Positions 1 through 8,301 are shown, counted from the stretch's first letter. The stretch: 64,000 nt of DNA from Aurantimonas aggregata (GCF_010500835.1 NZ_JAAAMJ010000001.1:558001-622000), one strand, 5' to 3'. Made by a program: numbers and translations. Notes: generated by a model not told the origin, from the letters alone.

Positions 1-1
1 T

Positions 2-694
2 GCCTGGTCGCTCGACACGGCCGGCCTGTTCGCCGCCGGCGTCGCCGACGTCGCACTGCTCGCCGCTCGTCTGACCGGCCGCGACCTCGCCCGTGCCCCC
101 CTCGCAGATGCCGCGGGGCTGCGGATCGGCCTCTACCGAAGCAGCGTCGACGCCTTGATCGAACCAGAGATGCAGGCTGCATGGCACCGCGCCGCCCGCG
201 CCCTGGAAGCTGCCGGCGCGACGCTGGTGGAGGTGGCCGAACCCGCGGCGCTCTCGGCGGCGCGCGATGTTCACGGCGCCGTCCAGAATTTCGAGGCCGC
301 GCACGCGCTGATGTGGGAGCATCGCACCCACCGCGCGGCGATCGCGCCGCGCGTGCTGGCGCAGCTCGACGAGGGCGCGGCCATTTCCCCGGCAGACTAC
401 GATGCCGCGCGGCGGACCGCCCGGATCGGGCGTCGAACGGCGACGAGCCTGTTCGAGACAGTCGATGCGCTGCTGCTGCCGTCGGCGCTCGGCGCCGCTC
501 CCGAAGGCCTCGGATCGACAGGCGATCCCGCCTTGAACAAGCTCTGGACCCTCACCGGCAACCCCTGCGTCAGCGTGCCCGGCCTGACAACGACGGCCGG
601 GCTGCCGCTCGGCATCAGCATCGTCACCCGCTTCGGCCGCGACGCCGAGGCACTCGCCATCGGCGCGCTGCTGGAAGCGCGGCTTCGCGCCTGA
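2..694 (+). CDS. Amidase family protein, C-terminal part (5' end outside window)
   Basis: The reading frame is open from base 2 and ends at TGA 692-694, so the gene enters from the left edge. The first visible residues (SLDTAGLFAAGVADVALL) match the segment after the catalytic serines of amidase-signature enzymes, where SLDTxGxxA is typical. The end (NPCVSVPGLTTTAGLPLGI) matches the conserved C-terminal GxPxxxxPxG-type region. The family hydrolyses amides to acid and ammonia through a Ser-cisSer-Lys triad, but the triad lies upstream of the window and cannot be checked. About 230 residues are visible of an expected 400-480. The substrate is unknown. It lies about 26 kb from the amide gene cluster with unrelated genes between, so I infer no link. 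Confidence 0.85.
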   Translation, partial: AWSLDTAGLFAAGVADVALLAARLTGRDLARAPLADAAGLRIGLYRSSVDALIEPEMQAAWHRAARALEAAGATLVEVAEPAALSAARDVHGAVQNFEAAHALMWEHRTHRAAIAPRVLAQLDEGAAISPADYDAARRTARIGRRTATSLFETVDALLLPSALGAAPEGLGSTGDPALNKLWTLTGNPCVSVPGLTTTAGLPLGISIVTRFGRDAEALAIGALLEARLRA

Positions 695-902
695 GCCGGT
701 CGCCGGAATCGCCCGACGGCCGCTTCGGTCCGGATCTGTGCCAAAAAAATACAGCGTCCGGCTTCGCGCTGCATCGTTATTGCCCGCAGGGCCTGGCGGC
801 CGTGAGGAAGAATTTCCTGCTGCAGTGCAGCAACGAAACCGCCTTTACGATTTCCTCATCTCCGTTAACGTCTCCCTCGTCGTCAGATGAGGAGGCGCTT
901 CC

Positions 903-989
903 ATGGAACTGACACGTCCCATGAACCTGCTGTTTATCTGTGCCGCATTTGCGTTCGTCGGCGCTCTGGTCGTGGGCATCGTGCCCTGA
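903..989 (+). CDS. 28-residue predicted single-span membrane peptide
   Basis: A strong ribosome site (GAGGAGG, 889-895) sits 7 bases before ATG 903. The frame encodes 28 residues: a short polar head (MELTRP) and a hydrophobic stretch MNLLFICAAFAFVGALVVGI ending in VP and TGA. That is one predicted transmembrane helix with almost no soluble part. A bidirectional terminator follows about 45 bases downstream. The strong ribosome site, the clean helix and the terminator together support a real gene. Peptides of this size are often membrane regulators or subunits of membrane complexes, but nothing here shows the partner. It stands alone between the amidase gene and convergent metF. Confidence 0.6.
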   Translation: MELTRPMNLLFICAAFAFVGALVVGIVP

Positions 990-1034
990 CCTGAACAGCG
1001 CGACAGGGGCCATCTTCGAGATGGCCGAGAGACG

Positions 1035-1062
1035 AAAAAGCCGGGGTTCGCCCCGGCTTTTT
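1035..1062. terminator. Bidirectional intrinsic terminator
   Basis: GCCGGGG (1040-1046) and CCCCGGC (1051-1057) pair around a TTCG loop. An A5 run precedes the stem and a T5 run follows it, so it can work on both strands. It lies between the plus-strand small peptide gene and minus-strand metF and would end both transcripts. Confidence 0.85.
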
Positions 1063-1086
1063 CACGTTCGGACGGATGACTTGCGC

Positions 1087-2004
1087 TCAGGCGGCTTCCG
1101 CCTTGCCCTCGGCCTGTGCACCGCCCGCCGTCCCGGCGCGCAGGCCAAGGATGTGGCAGATCGAATAGACTAGGTCCGCCCGGTTCATCGTGTAGAAATG
1201 GAAGTCCGAGATGCCCCGGCTGGTGAGGTCGAGCACCTGCTCGGCGCAGACGGCGGCCGCCACGTGGCTGCGGGTCTGCTCGTCGTTCTCCAGCCCGTCG
1301 AAGCGCTCGGCCAGCCATGACGGGATCTTCGTGCCGCAGGCACTAGAGAAGCGGGCGATCTTGGTGAAATCGTGGATCGGCGCGATGCCGGGAACGATCG
1401 GGATGTAGATCCCTGCCTTGCGCACCCGCTCCACGAAACGCTCGTAGACGTCGTTGTCGAAGAAGAACTGGGTGATGGCGCGCGTCGCGCCATTGTCGAC
1501 CTTGCGCTTCAGGAGGTCGATGTCGGTGGCGAAATCCGGGCTCTCGGGGTGCTTCTCCGGATAGGCCGAGACCGAGATCTCGAAATCGGCGAAGGCTTTC
1601 AGCCCCGCGACCAATTCGACGGCGTTGCGATAGCCGTCGGGCCGCGCGACATATTCGCCGCCGACGCCCGCCTGGCTGTCACCGCGCAGCGCCACGAAAT
1701 GGCGCACGCCGGTCTCCCAGTACTGGCGCACCACCGCATCGACGTCCTCGCGGGACGCGTCGACGCAGGTCAGGTGCGCCGCCGGCGTCAAGCTGGTCTC
1801 CTTGAGGATTCGTTCGATGGTCGAATGGGTGCGCTCGCGGGTCGAGCCGCCGGCCCCGTAGGTGACGGAGACGAAGCGCGGCCCCAGCGGCGCGAGCCGC
1901 TCGATCGAGCGCCAGAGATTTTCCTCCATCTTCTCCGACTTCGGCGGGAAGAACTCGAAGGAGACGTTGATCCCGGAAGGGGAAAGCGGGCTGGTGCGGC
2001 TCAT
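1087..2004 (-). CDS. metF: Methylenetetrahydrofolate reductase
   Basis: The product is a 305-residue flavoenzyme that reduces 5,10-methylene-THF to 5-methyl-THF, the methyl donor for methionine synthesis in the cytoplasm. The N-terminal NVSFEFFPPKS and the later TYGAGGSTRERT segment are hallmarks of MetF. The length fits the bacterial single-domain enzyme (about 295-310). The start ATG at 2004 lies 12 bases after the stop of the upstream ArsR-methyltransferase gene, so the two form an operon. A bidirectional terminator follows the stop. Control is probably through the palindrome upstream of the regulator, by a metabolite linked to methyl-group supply (inference). Confidence 0.97.
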   Translation of the reverse strand: MSRTSPLSPSGINVSFEFFPPKSEKMEENLWRSIERLAPLGPRFVSVTYGAGGSTRERTHSTIERILKETSLTPAAHLTCVDASREDVDAVVRQYWETGVRHFVALRGDSQAGVGGEYVARPDGYRNAVELVAGLKAFADFEISVSAYPEKHPESPDFATDIDLLKRKVDNGATRAITQFFFDNDVYERFVERVRKAGIYIPIVPGIAPIHDFTKIARFSSACGTKIPSWLAERFDGLENDEQTRSHVAAAVCAEQVLDLTSRGISDFHFYTMNRADLVYSICHILGLRAGTAGGAQAEGKAEAA

Positions 2005-2016
2005 GGCAGGTTCTTC

Positions 2017-3024
2017 TCAGCTGGCTTGGATGGAAAGTGTGGATTCGGCGACGAGGAGGCGCGGGTCGCGGGCGATGCAGAGGGTCACGGTGAGTTCGCC
2101 GGTCTGCTCGCCCGTCGAGACGAGATGCTGGATGGAGACCGGTTCGAGCCCCGCCTCCTCCAGATAGGCGTTGAGCGCCTCGTCGGAAAAGCCGAGGCGC
2201 AGATGCGCGTGTTCGGCACGCAGAAACTCCAGCGAATGCGGCGCAAAGTCGATGATCGCCATCCGACCGCCCGGCGCCAGCGCCCGCGCCGCCTCGGCGA
2301 CGGCCGCGGCCGGATCGTCGAGATAATGCAGCACCTGGTGGATCGTCACGAGGTCGAAGGACTGACGCTCCACCGGCAGATGATAGGCGTCGCCCTGGCG
2401 CACCAGCGCGTTGGCGATGCCGGCCTGGTCGAGCTTGGTCCGGGCGATCGCCAGCATCTCGCGCGAGGCGTCGACGCCGACCGCCCGCTCGCAGCGCGGC
2501 GCCAGCAGTTCCAGGAGCCGGCCGGTGCCGGTGCCTATGTCGAGCAGCGTGCCGATCCGCTTGCCGCCCAGCGCGTCGAGCAGCGCCCGCTCCACCTCGG
2601 CGTCGGAGGCATGCAGCGCCCGGATCCGGTCCCAGTGCCCGGCATTGCTGGCGAAATAGCTGGCGGCCCGGCGGGCGCGGTCGGCGCGAACCGATTCCAG
2701 CCGCTCGAGGTCGCGGCGGATTTCCGGATCGCCGTCGTCGACCCAGCCGACCAGCGTGCGCACCAGCCCGGACATGGTCGCCTCGTCGGAGACCCGGAAA
2801 TACGCCCAGGCGCCTTCCTGATAGCGCAGCAGCACCCCCGATTCGACCAGCAGCTTCAGGTGCCGCGAGATCCGCGGCTGCGACTGGCCGAGAATCGACG
2901 TAAGCTCGCTGACAGTGAGATCGTTGCGCGCCAGAAGCAGGACGAGTCGCAGCCGGGTCGGTTCGGCGACGGCTTTCAGCGCGTCGACGAAGGATCCGAA
3001 AGAGAGCTTGCGAATGTCCAGCAT
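2017..3024 (-). CDS. ArsR-family regulator fused to a SAM-dependent methyltransferase domain
   Basis: 335 residues from ATG 3024; a TTG four codons upstream is possible but less likely. Residues about 5-95 are an ArsR-type winged helix (LKAVAEPTRLRLVLLLA, then a recognition helix QSQPRISRHLKLL). Residues about 140-310 are a class I methyltransferase fold (LLDIGTGTGRLLELL as the SAM loop, VDASREMLAIA). No cysteine metal site typical of true ArsR is evident in the DNA-binding part. Proteins of this layout are common before metF in alphaproteobacteria and probably read SAM or SAH levels. SahR, an ArsR-type SAH sensor, is the nearest described analogue. It is co-transcribed with metF and has an AT-rich palindrome just upstream that suggests self-control. 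Confidence 0.9.
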   Translation of the reverse strand: MLDIRKLSFGSFVDALKAVAEPTRLRLVLLLARNDLTVSELTSILGQSQPRISRHLKLLVESGVLLRYQEGAWAYFRVSDEATMSGLVRTLVGWVDDGDPEIRRDLERLESVRADRARRAASYFASNAGHWDRIRALHASDAEVERALLDALGGKRIGTLLDIGTGTGRLLELLAPRCERAVGVDASREMLAIARTKLDQAGIANALVRQGDAYHLPVERQSFDLVTIHQVLHYLDDPAAAVAEAARALAPGGRMAIIDFAPHSLEFLRAEHAHLRLGFSDEALNAYLEEAGLEPVSIQHLVSTGEQTGELTVTLCIARDPRLLVAESTLSIQAS

Positions 3025-3040
3025 GAAGACTTCCAATCAC

Positions 3041-3062
3041 GATATAAAGATATGTTTATATC
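3041..3062. promoter_or_regulatory. AT-rich 22-bp palindrome, probable operator of the ArsR-metF operon
   Basis: GATATAAA (3041-3048) and TTTATATC (3055-3062) are exact inverted arms around GATATG. The whole 22 bp is self-complementary except for one pair of positions. It stands 17 bases before ATG 3024 in an otherwise GC-rich region, where an ArsR-type dimer would block transcription. It also lies in the upstream region of divergent trmO. Confidence 0.7.
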
Positions 3063-3150
3063 GAAACGGTGATCGCTGCAAGCTGAAGTTGGATCGTCGG
3101 ACCGCCTTGTCGGCGGCTCCCGGCTTCCCGACTCCGACGCGGGCCGCCCG

Positions 3151-3660
3151 ATGACCGATCTGGCCACGCCACGACCCGCCGCCGACGGCGCCCGTCCCGG
3201 CGAAGTGCGCTTCGCCGCACCCGCCCCGGCCTATGACGATGCCGGCCTGGTCTTCATCGGCCGCATCCGCTCGCCCTGGGCCGAGCGCAGCGCCTGCCCG
3301 AAGAACATCGGCGCGGCGCGGGAGCGCGGCCAGACGGCGACGGTCGAGATCGACGCCGCCTTCCGGCCGGCCCTGCAGGGCCTGGCGACGGGCGCCTACG
3401 TGCATCTCCTCACCTGGCTCGACCAGGCCACCCGCGACCTGGCGCTGCAGGTGCCGCGGCATGCCGCCGGCCCGCGCGGCACCTTCTCGCTGCGCTCGCC
3501 GGTCCGGCCCAACCCGATCGGCATGCATCTGGTGCGGATCGAGGCGATCGATATCGAGGCCGGCATCCTGACCATCGACGCGATCGACGTCCTCGACGGC
3601 ACGCCGCTCCTCGACCTCAAGCCGTACCTCGCGTCGGTCGACGCCCCGCCCGCCCCCTGA
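3151..3660 (+). CDS. trmO: tRNA (N6-threonylcarbamoyladenosine(37)-N6)-methyltransferase TrmO
   Basis: 169 residues, the usual size for the single-domain TrmO/TsaA family, which methylates t6A37 of tRNA-Thr(GGU) using SAM. Family marks include FIGRIRSPW near residue 30, CPKNIGAARERG, and the RSPVRPNPIGMHLV block near residue 115, followed by IDAIDVLDGTPLLDLKPY. There is no clear ribosome site before ATG 3151. DUF2293 starts 6 bases after the stop, so the two are probably co-transcribed. It is divergent from the ArsR-metF operon. Confidence 0.93.
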   Translation: MTDLATPRPAADGARPGEVRFAAPAPAYDDAGLVFIGRIRSPWAERSACPKNIGAARERGQTATVEIDAAFRPALQGLATGAYVHLLTWLDQATRDLALQVPRHAAGPRGTFSLRSPVRPNPIGMHLVRIEAIDIEAGILTIDAIDVLDGTPLLDLKPYLASVDAPPAP

Positions 3661-3666
3661 TCGCTG

Positions 3667-4032
3667 GTGGCCACCGAACGCCAGAAGCGCATCGCCCGCG
3701 CCCTCACCGCCCTGATCCCGCGCGCGCCGTTCATCGACGCCGAGGCGATCCGCGCGGCGGCGCGCTCGCGCCACATGCGCCCGCTGCCCTCGGAGCGCGC
3801 CATCTGGCTCGCAGCCATCTCGCACATCAGGCACGCCCATACCGACTACGACGAGCTGATGGATGACGGCTACGACCGCGACGCGGCGCGCTATTTCGTG
3901 CTCGACGACATCAACGCGGTGCTCGATCGCTGGGGCGCGACACGGCGCCTCGATCCGGACGTTTCGGACGATACCTCGCCGGAAGACACGCCGGATGCTG
4001 ATGAGCAGGACGAATCCGACCCGGACGACTAG
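3667..4032 (+). CDS. DUF2293 domain protein
   Basis: 121 residues from a GTG start, 6 bases after the trmO stop. The core (LTALIPRAPFIDAEAIR, then RHMRPLPSERAIWLAAISHIRH) matches the DUF2293 domain, which is often found alone or as a tail in alphaproteobacteria. The last 30 residues are acidic (many D and E) and probably disordered. No function is known. Its stop codon overlaps the stop of the convergent MOSC gene in a shared CTAG. Confidence 0.8.
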   Translation: MATERQKRIARALTALIPRAPFIDAEAIRAAARSRHMRPLPSERAIWLAAISHIRHAHTDYDELMDDGYDRDAARYFVLDDINAVLDRWGATRRLDPDVSDDTSPEDTPDADEQDESDPDD

Positions 4033-4679
4033 GCGCCGTAGATCCACTGCTCCGGCACGCGCGCCTCGAACCGCTCCCCGGCCTCGATCCGCCCCGGCTT
4101 CTCGACCCAGCCGACCAGCCCGCGCCGGTGCTTGGCCGCCCGGACATAGGCGAAGGGGATGTCGGCGCGCCCGGCATGATGCCGTGCCACCGCGTGCCCG
4201 GCCGCCCGGCACGGGGCATTGTCCCCGTCGATCTTCAGCGTGACGCCGCCCTCGAACATCAACAGCGTGCGCGGCGGCAGGAAGGTCAGTCGCGCAATGC
4301 CGGCGATCAGCAGATTGGCGCCGACCCATTCCGGCCGGATCTCGTCGATGCCGAGGGCTTCCGCCGTCTCCGCCAGTTCCTCGGCCGAGAGCAGCGAGAC
4401 CTGCCGCTCGTTGCGGATCTCGGTGCCGCGCGGGTACCAGGGCTCGCGCCCGCCGGCCCGCCGCGTCAGGCCGCCATGGCGGTCGCCCGCAAGCCCGTCA
4501 TAACCGAGCTCGAGCGCGTCCACCGGCGTCGTCTCGAAGCCGCTGCCGTCGGTGCGGTAGAGCGCGGTCGCGCTGCCCGCAAGCCGGAAGGCCCGCTTGC
4601 GCTCCGGCGGCGCCAAGCGCTGCGGCTGCACCGTCTCGCCGAGATCCAGCGTCTCCTGTCCCACCGCACTGCTCGCCAT
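4029..4679 (-). CDS. MOSC domain-containing protein
   Basis: 216 residues. The sequence around GYDGLAGDRHGGLTRRAGGREPWYPRGTEIRN fits the MOSC fold, in which a conserved cysteine normally binds sulfur or the molybdenum cofactor. The segment GGVTLKIDGDNAPCRAAG carries the candidate cysteine, about residue 130. MOSC proteins occur as stand-alone domains in sulfur-carrier and N-hydroxylated-substrate reduction systems; the partner here is unknown. It lies 2 bases after the dedA stop on the same strand, so it is probably co-transcribed with that gene. It converges on the DUF2293 gene with overlapping stops. Confidence 0.88.
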   Translation of the reverse strand: MASSAVGQETLDLGETVQPQRLAPPERKRAFRLAGSATALYRTDGSGFETTPVDALELGYDGLAGDRHGGLTRRAGGREPWYPRGTEIRNERQVSLLSAEELAETAEALGIDEIRPEWVGANLLIAGIARLTFLPPRTLLMFEGGVTLKIDGDNAPCRAAGHAVARHHAGRADIPFAYVRAAKHRRGLVGWVEKPGRIEAGERFEARVPEQWIYGA

Positions 4680-4681
4680 GG

Positions 4682-5314
4682 TCAGGCCTTTCCATCGCCG
4701 GGCTTGAACTCCGACGCGTGGGCGCGCTCGAAGGTGACCACCCGGTAGACGTAGAAGACCACGATCACCACCAGGACGGTGTTCGACACCGGCCCCACAT
4801 AGCCCTCCACCGCCTCGTAGTTCTGCCCCAGCAGATAGCCGGCGAAGGCCAGCAGCGCCGTCCAGATCGCGCTGCCGATGGCCGAGAAGATCAGGAACGT
4901 GCCGATCGACATGCGCGCGATGCCGGCCGGCACCGAGATCAGCGTCCGCACCGTCGGCACCAGGCGGCCGAACAGCACCGCGGCGACGCCGTGCCGGCCG
5001 AACCAGTCATTGGCCGTATCGACGTCGCCCGGCGACAGCGTCATCCAGCGCCCGTGCCGGGCCGCCAGCCGCTTCAGCCGCACCCCGCCCATCAGGCGCC
5101 CCGCATAGTACCAGGGCACAACGCCGGCGAGCGAGCCGATCGTCCCGGCGACGATAACGGCTACAATCGACATCCGGCCCGCCGCGGCCTCGTATCCGGC
5201 CAGCGGCATGATCAGTTCGGAGGGGATCGGCGGAAAGATATTCTCCAGGAACATCAGCATCGCGATGCCGAACGGCCCGAAGCTGTCCATCATGGTCTTG
5301 ACGAAAACGTCCAT
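4682..5314 (-). CDS. DedA family inner-membrane protein
   Basis: 210 residues with hydrophobic segments typical of DedA/SNARE-associated proteins. The N-terminal block has FGPFGIAMLMFLENIFPPIPSE, the conserved acidic and proline-rich membrane-entry motif, and later FGRLVPTVRTLISVPAGIARM, the G-[FYR]-x-R-x-x-P-x-x-R region. Members act as lipid scramblases or flippases and support membrane homeostasis and proton-motive force. It starts an apparent two-gene unit with the MOSC gene. Confidence 0.93.
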   Translation of the reverse strand: MDVFVKTMMDSFGPFGIAMLMFLENIFPPIPSELIMPLAGYEAAAGRMSIVAVIVAGTIGSLAGVVPWYYAGRLMGGVRLKRLAARHGRWMTLSPGDVDTANDWFGRHGVAAVLFGRLVPTVRTLISVPAGIARMSIGTFLIFSAIGSAIWTALLAFAGYLLGQNYEAVEGYVGPVSNTVLVVIVVFYVYRVVTFERAHASEFKPGDGKA

Positions 5315-5465
5315 TGAATCATCCGCTTATGCCGGGTGCCGGGCCAATTCGCGCCGTACCGCCACCGGTCGATGACCATTTCGATAGCGCGCGGCCTGCC
5401 GCGTTGCAACGCAGCACGACCGCCATTGGCTTGCGGCGGTCCCGGCCGGGTGCTCTGCTCGCGCC

Positions 5466-5867
5466 ATGAGCACCGGTCTCGACAGTTTCGACAATTTCTC
5501 CTGGGCGAGCCTCCTGGCCGGCAGTGAGACGCTGGTCGTCGACCCCGATGCCAGACGCGCCATGCGAACGGCGAACGCGCTGGAGGAAGCCGGGGCTCGC
5601 GCCACGATCGTTCCCGACCGGGCGACGGCACTCGACCGGCTGCTCCGGCGGCGCTTCTCGCTCGCCGTGGTGGCGCTGGAACCGGGCGCAACGCTGGACG
5701 GCGACGTCGATGCGGCGCTGACGGCCGCCGGTGTCCGGCTGATGCTGCTGGCCGAGCCCGCCCGCCACGAGCGGCTGCGACTGAGCTACCCGCACGCCGC
5801 GGTCGCGACCCTCGGGATCAGCGAACGGGCGCTGGTGATGCTGCTGACCGGCACGCGCGACGAATGA
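5466..5867 (+). CDS. Degenerate receiver-like protein
   Basis: 133 residues. The middle part reads like a CheY-type receiver (ETLVVDPDARRAMRTANALEEAGA; then FSLAVVALEPG), but no aspartate sits where the phospho-acceptor is expected and the usual C-terminal K-P is absent (VATLGISERA). It may be a pseudo-receiver that binds a partner without phosphorylation, or only a chance resemblance. It is convergent with the response regulator of the HWE kinase, which makes a link to that signalling pair possible. ATG 5466 has no strong ribosome site. The reading frame has normal high-GC codon use. Confidence 0.55.
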   Translation: MSTGLDSFDNFSWASLLAGSETLVVDPDARRAMRTANALEEAGARATIVPDRATALDRLLRRRFSLAVVALEPGATLDGDVDAALTAAGVRLMLLAEPARHERLRLSYPHAAVATLGISERALVMLLTGTRDE

Positions 5868-5883
5868 CCGGCCCTTGCCGGGC

Positions 5884-6270
5884 CTAGCGCAGGACGGTGT
5901 CGATCGAGGTCTCGATCTGCTGGATCGTGTAGGGCTTCTGCAGGATCGGGCAGTCGTGCCAGCGCTCCTCGACGCCGCCGCGGCCGTAGCCGGTGGCGAA
6001 GACGATGGGGATGCCGGCTTCGCGCATCCGCTCGGCCACCGGGTAGACGGTCTCGCCGCCGATATTGACGTCGAGGATCGCCACGTCGATCTCGAGCCCT
6101 GAATCGATCAGCCGGTGTGCGCCGCTGACCCGCATGGCGGTCGCCACGACATTGCATCCGAGGTCGTCGAGCATGTCTTCGAGCTGCATGGCGACGAGGC
6201 TTTCGTCCTCGACGACGAACACCTTCACCCCGGTCAGATCACCAGACTGCCTATGCGGCTGAACTTTCAA
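5884..6270 (-). CDS. Single-domain response regulator (receiver only)
   Basis: 128 residues, one receiver domain: VKVFVVEDESLVAMQLEDML (acidic pocket E-D), VAILDVNIGG (phospho-acceptor D), FATGYG and PILQKPY (K-P). No output domain follows. The start is a TTG at 6270, inside the last codons of the kinase gene (20-bp overlap), with GAGG 9 bases before it; a GTG at codon 15 is the alternative. The overlap implies translational coupling with the kinase. Receivers of this ILDVNxxG type are the usual partners of HWE/HisKA_2 kinases and act by protein-protein contacts. Confidence 0.9.
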   Translation of the reverse strand: MKVQPHRQSGDLTGVKVFVVEDESLVAMQLEDMLDDLGCNVVATAMRVSGAHRLIDSGLEIDVAILDVNIGGETVYPVAERMREAGIPIVFATGYGRGGVEERWHDCPILQKPYTIQQIETSIDTVLR

Positions 6271-7732
6271 TATCTTCGACCTCGGAGAGCGCTACCTGGA
6301 ACCGGCAGATGAGGCCGGTGTCGAGAAGGTCAAGAGCGTGCGATCCCGACAGCTCTCCCTCGATGATCCGCTTCAGGATTCGCATGCCGAAGCCGGGCGC
6401 GAAACTCCTTGGCTCGGCGGTCGGCGTATTCTCCTGCCAGACGACGTCGAGCATCCGGCGCGCGCCGCGGCCGCTGGTCGTCCAGGTCACCGAAAGCTTT
6501 CCATCCTCGCCGGCCATCGCGCCATAGCGTGCCGCGTTCGAGGCGAGCTCGTGGAACACCATCGCCAGCGCGATGGCCGACTTGGCCGACAGATGCACTT
6601 CCGGCCCGCCGATCCGGACACGATCCGGGGAGAACACCGACAGCTCCTGCGTCAGCAGGACCGACAGGCCGGCGGCCTCCCAGCGGCGCGCCGACAGGAC
6701 GTTGTGCGCCTGGCTCAGCGCCATGATCCGCGCCTCGAAGGCATAGCGCGCCTCCTCGGGGTCGCGGATGTTGCGGAAGCTCTGCCGGGCCATCGACTGC
6801 ACCGTCGACAGCGTGTTCTTCACCCGGTGGTTCAATTCGTCGATCAGCAACCGCTGCCGTTCGGCGGCACGGACCGACTCGGTGCGGTCGGTCGCCTGCA
6901 CGAACACACCGCTGATCTGCCCGTCGGCGTCGCGGATGGCATTGTAGGAGAAGTCGAGGAAGGTCTCGATCGGCTCTGTGTCCGGGCCGCTCTGGAGCAT
7001 CAGCCGCACGCCCTCGCCCGAAACCGTCTGCCCGGTCGCGTACACCCGGTCGAGCATCTCGAAATAGCCCTGCCCGGCGATGTCCGGCAGCACCTGGCGG
7101 ATCGGCAGGCCGATCAGGTTGCGGTTGCCGATGAAGCGCAGATAGCTGTCGTTGACGAAGGTGAAGACGTGGTCCGGGCCCTCCAGCACCGCGATCATGC
7201 CGGGCGCCTGGCGGAACAGCCGCCGGAACTCCTCGCTCTCGGAGACCTTCTCCTGATAGGCCTCCTCGACCTCCTGGGCGTGGCGCAGCAGCGCCAGCTC
7301 GCCCGGGATCGAGCGGAACGGCAGCGTCTCGGCTTCCTTGATGCGGACGATGTCGGTCACGTCGATCGTGTTCTGGACGACGAACTCGACCTGCCCGTCC
7401 GCACCGAGGATCGGCGTATGGGTGGCAGTCCAGAAACGCCGCTCGACGCCGCCGCCGCGCTCCGCCGGCACGGGAATGTCATACGGGATGAAGGCGATCG
7501 TGTCGGGTTCGCCGTCGGCGATGACCTGCGCGAACGAGGCGCGCAGCCGGCGCCCGCTCTCGCCGTCGTCGGGAAACATCTCGAAAAGCGGCTTGCCGAC
7601 CAGTTCGTCCGCCGAACGCAGCACGACATCGGCATAGGCCAGGTTCACAGCGACGTAACGAAGCTCCCGGTCGACGACCATGTAGGGCGTCGGCAGGACG
7701 TCGAAGATCCGCTGGAATTCTGGAATGCTCAT
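6251..7732 (-). CDS. HWE-family sensor histidine kinase with PAS domains
   Basis: 493 residues. Residues about 5-130 and 165-295 are two PAS-type sensory domains (RIFDVLPTPYMVVDRELRYV; FRQAPGMIAVLEGPDHVFTFVND). Next comes ELNHRVKNTLSTVQSMARQS, the HWE phospho-acceptor histidine region, then FHELASNAARYGAM (N box) and VVWQEN, the W-x-E mark that names the family. It has no membrane segments, so it is a cytoplasmic kinase, perhaps sensing light or redox through a PAS cofactor. No LOV cysteine motif (NCRFLQ) is present. It is coupled to the receiver gene that overlaps its 3' end. Confidence 0.93.
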   Translation of the reverse strand: MSIPEFQRIFDVLPTPYMVVDRELRYVAVNLAYADVVLRSADELVGKPLFEMFPDDGESGRRLRASFAQVIADGEPDTIAFIPYDIPVPAERGGGVERRFWTATHTPILGADGQVEFVVQNTIDVTDIVRIKEAETLPFRSIPGELALLRHAQEVEEAYQEKVSESEEFRRLFRQAPGMIAVLEGPDHVFTFVNDSYLRFIGNRNLIGLPIRQVLPDIAGQGYFEMLDRVYATGQTVSGEGVRLMLQSGPDTEPIETFLDFSYNAIRDADGQISGVFVQATDRTESVRAAERQRLLIDELNHRVKNTLSTVQSMARQSFRNIRDPEEARYAFEARIMALSQAHNVLSARRWEAAGLSVLLTQELSVFSPDRVRIGGPEVHLSAKSAIALAMVFHELASNAARYGAMAGEDGKLSVTWTTSGRGARRMLDVVWQENTPTAEPRSFAPGFGMRILKRIIEGELSGSHALDLLDTGLICRFQVALSEVEDIESSAA

Positions 7733-7866
7733 GCGCGTCGCTGGTCTCGACCGTCTCGTCTGGGAAGGAGTTATCGAAAACTATTTCGAAGTCCGCAACA
7801 CATCGTTAGGCCAACACTGATTTCAGGGTTAAGCCGGCCACTCAGATACATGCGAAATCAGTCGCT

Positions 7867-8301
7867 TCATGACGATCGATCGGGCTGACATTTTCGTGCC
7901 GAAAACACTTGCTGAGTGTCGCCTGAACGAATCACAGCCATCGATTGCCTGTGGCACCGCGGGCGGCCTCCCCACGCGCAGATGCGGGTTCCCGTCTCGG
8001 CGTTCGCCCAGCAGGCCGGATCGGCGCGTTCGCGAACGAAGGGGCCGGCGAGCGGAATGTTGCGGTTGCCGAGATTGACGAAGCCGAACGCACGGCCGGG
8101 ACTGTCGACCAGCACGATATACGTCGCTTCGGGCCCGACGATGGTGAAGCTGCCGGCAGAATCCGTCGTCCGGAAGTCGCAGGCGAAATGACCGTCGTCG
8201 GTGGCGAAACATTGCGCCGGCCTCGCATCGGCAGCCGTCTGGCCGAGGAGCAGGAGGCCCGCGCCCAGCAATGCCGCAACCCCGTTGCTGCGCCGATCCA
8301 T
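7867..8301 (-). CDS. Exported hypothetical protein
   Basis: 144 residues from ATG 8301, which has GGAG 8 bases upstream; a longer frame opens at 8352 but lacks such a site. Residues 1-27 form a signal peptide (VAALLGAGLLLLGQTAADA) ending in an A-x-A-like site. The mature part has four cysteines (QCFA, HFACDF, PACWA, RICAW) that could pair as two disulfides, and a later PRCH and KCQ. The family is unrecognised. It is transcribed toward the HWE kinase gene but is separated from it by 134 bases. Confidence 0.65.
   Translation of the reverse strand: MDRRSNGVAALLGAGLLLLGQTAADARPAQCFATDDGHFACDFRTTDSAGSFTIVGPEATYIVLVDSPGRAFGFVNLGNRNIPLAGPFVRERADPACWANAETGTRICAWGGRPRCHRQSMAVIRSGDTQQVFSARKCQPDRSS

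Noticed and set aside
1372-3072. Plus-strand 566-codon frame over metF and the ArsR-methyltransferase gene
   Set aside because: Opposite strand to two well-supported genes; no family motifs; typical GC-driven open frame.
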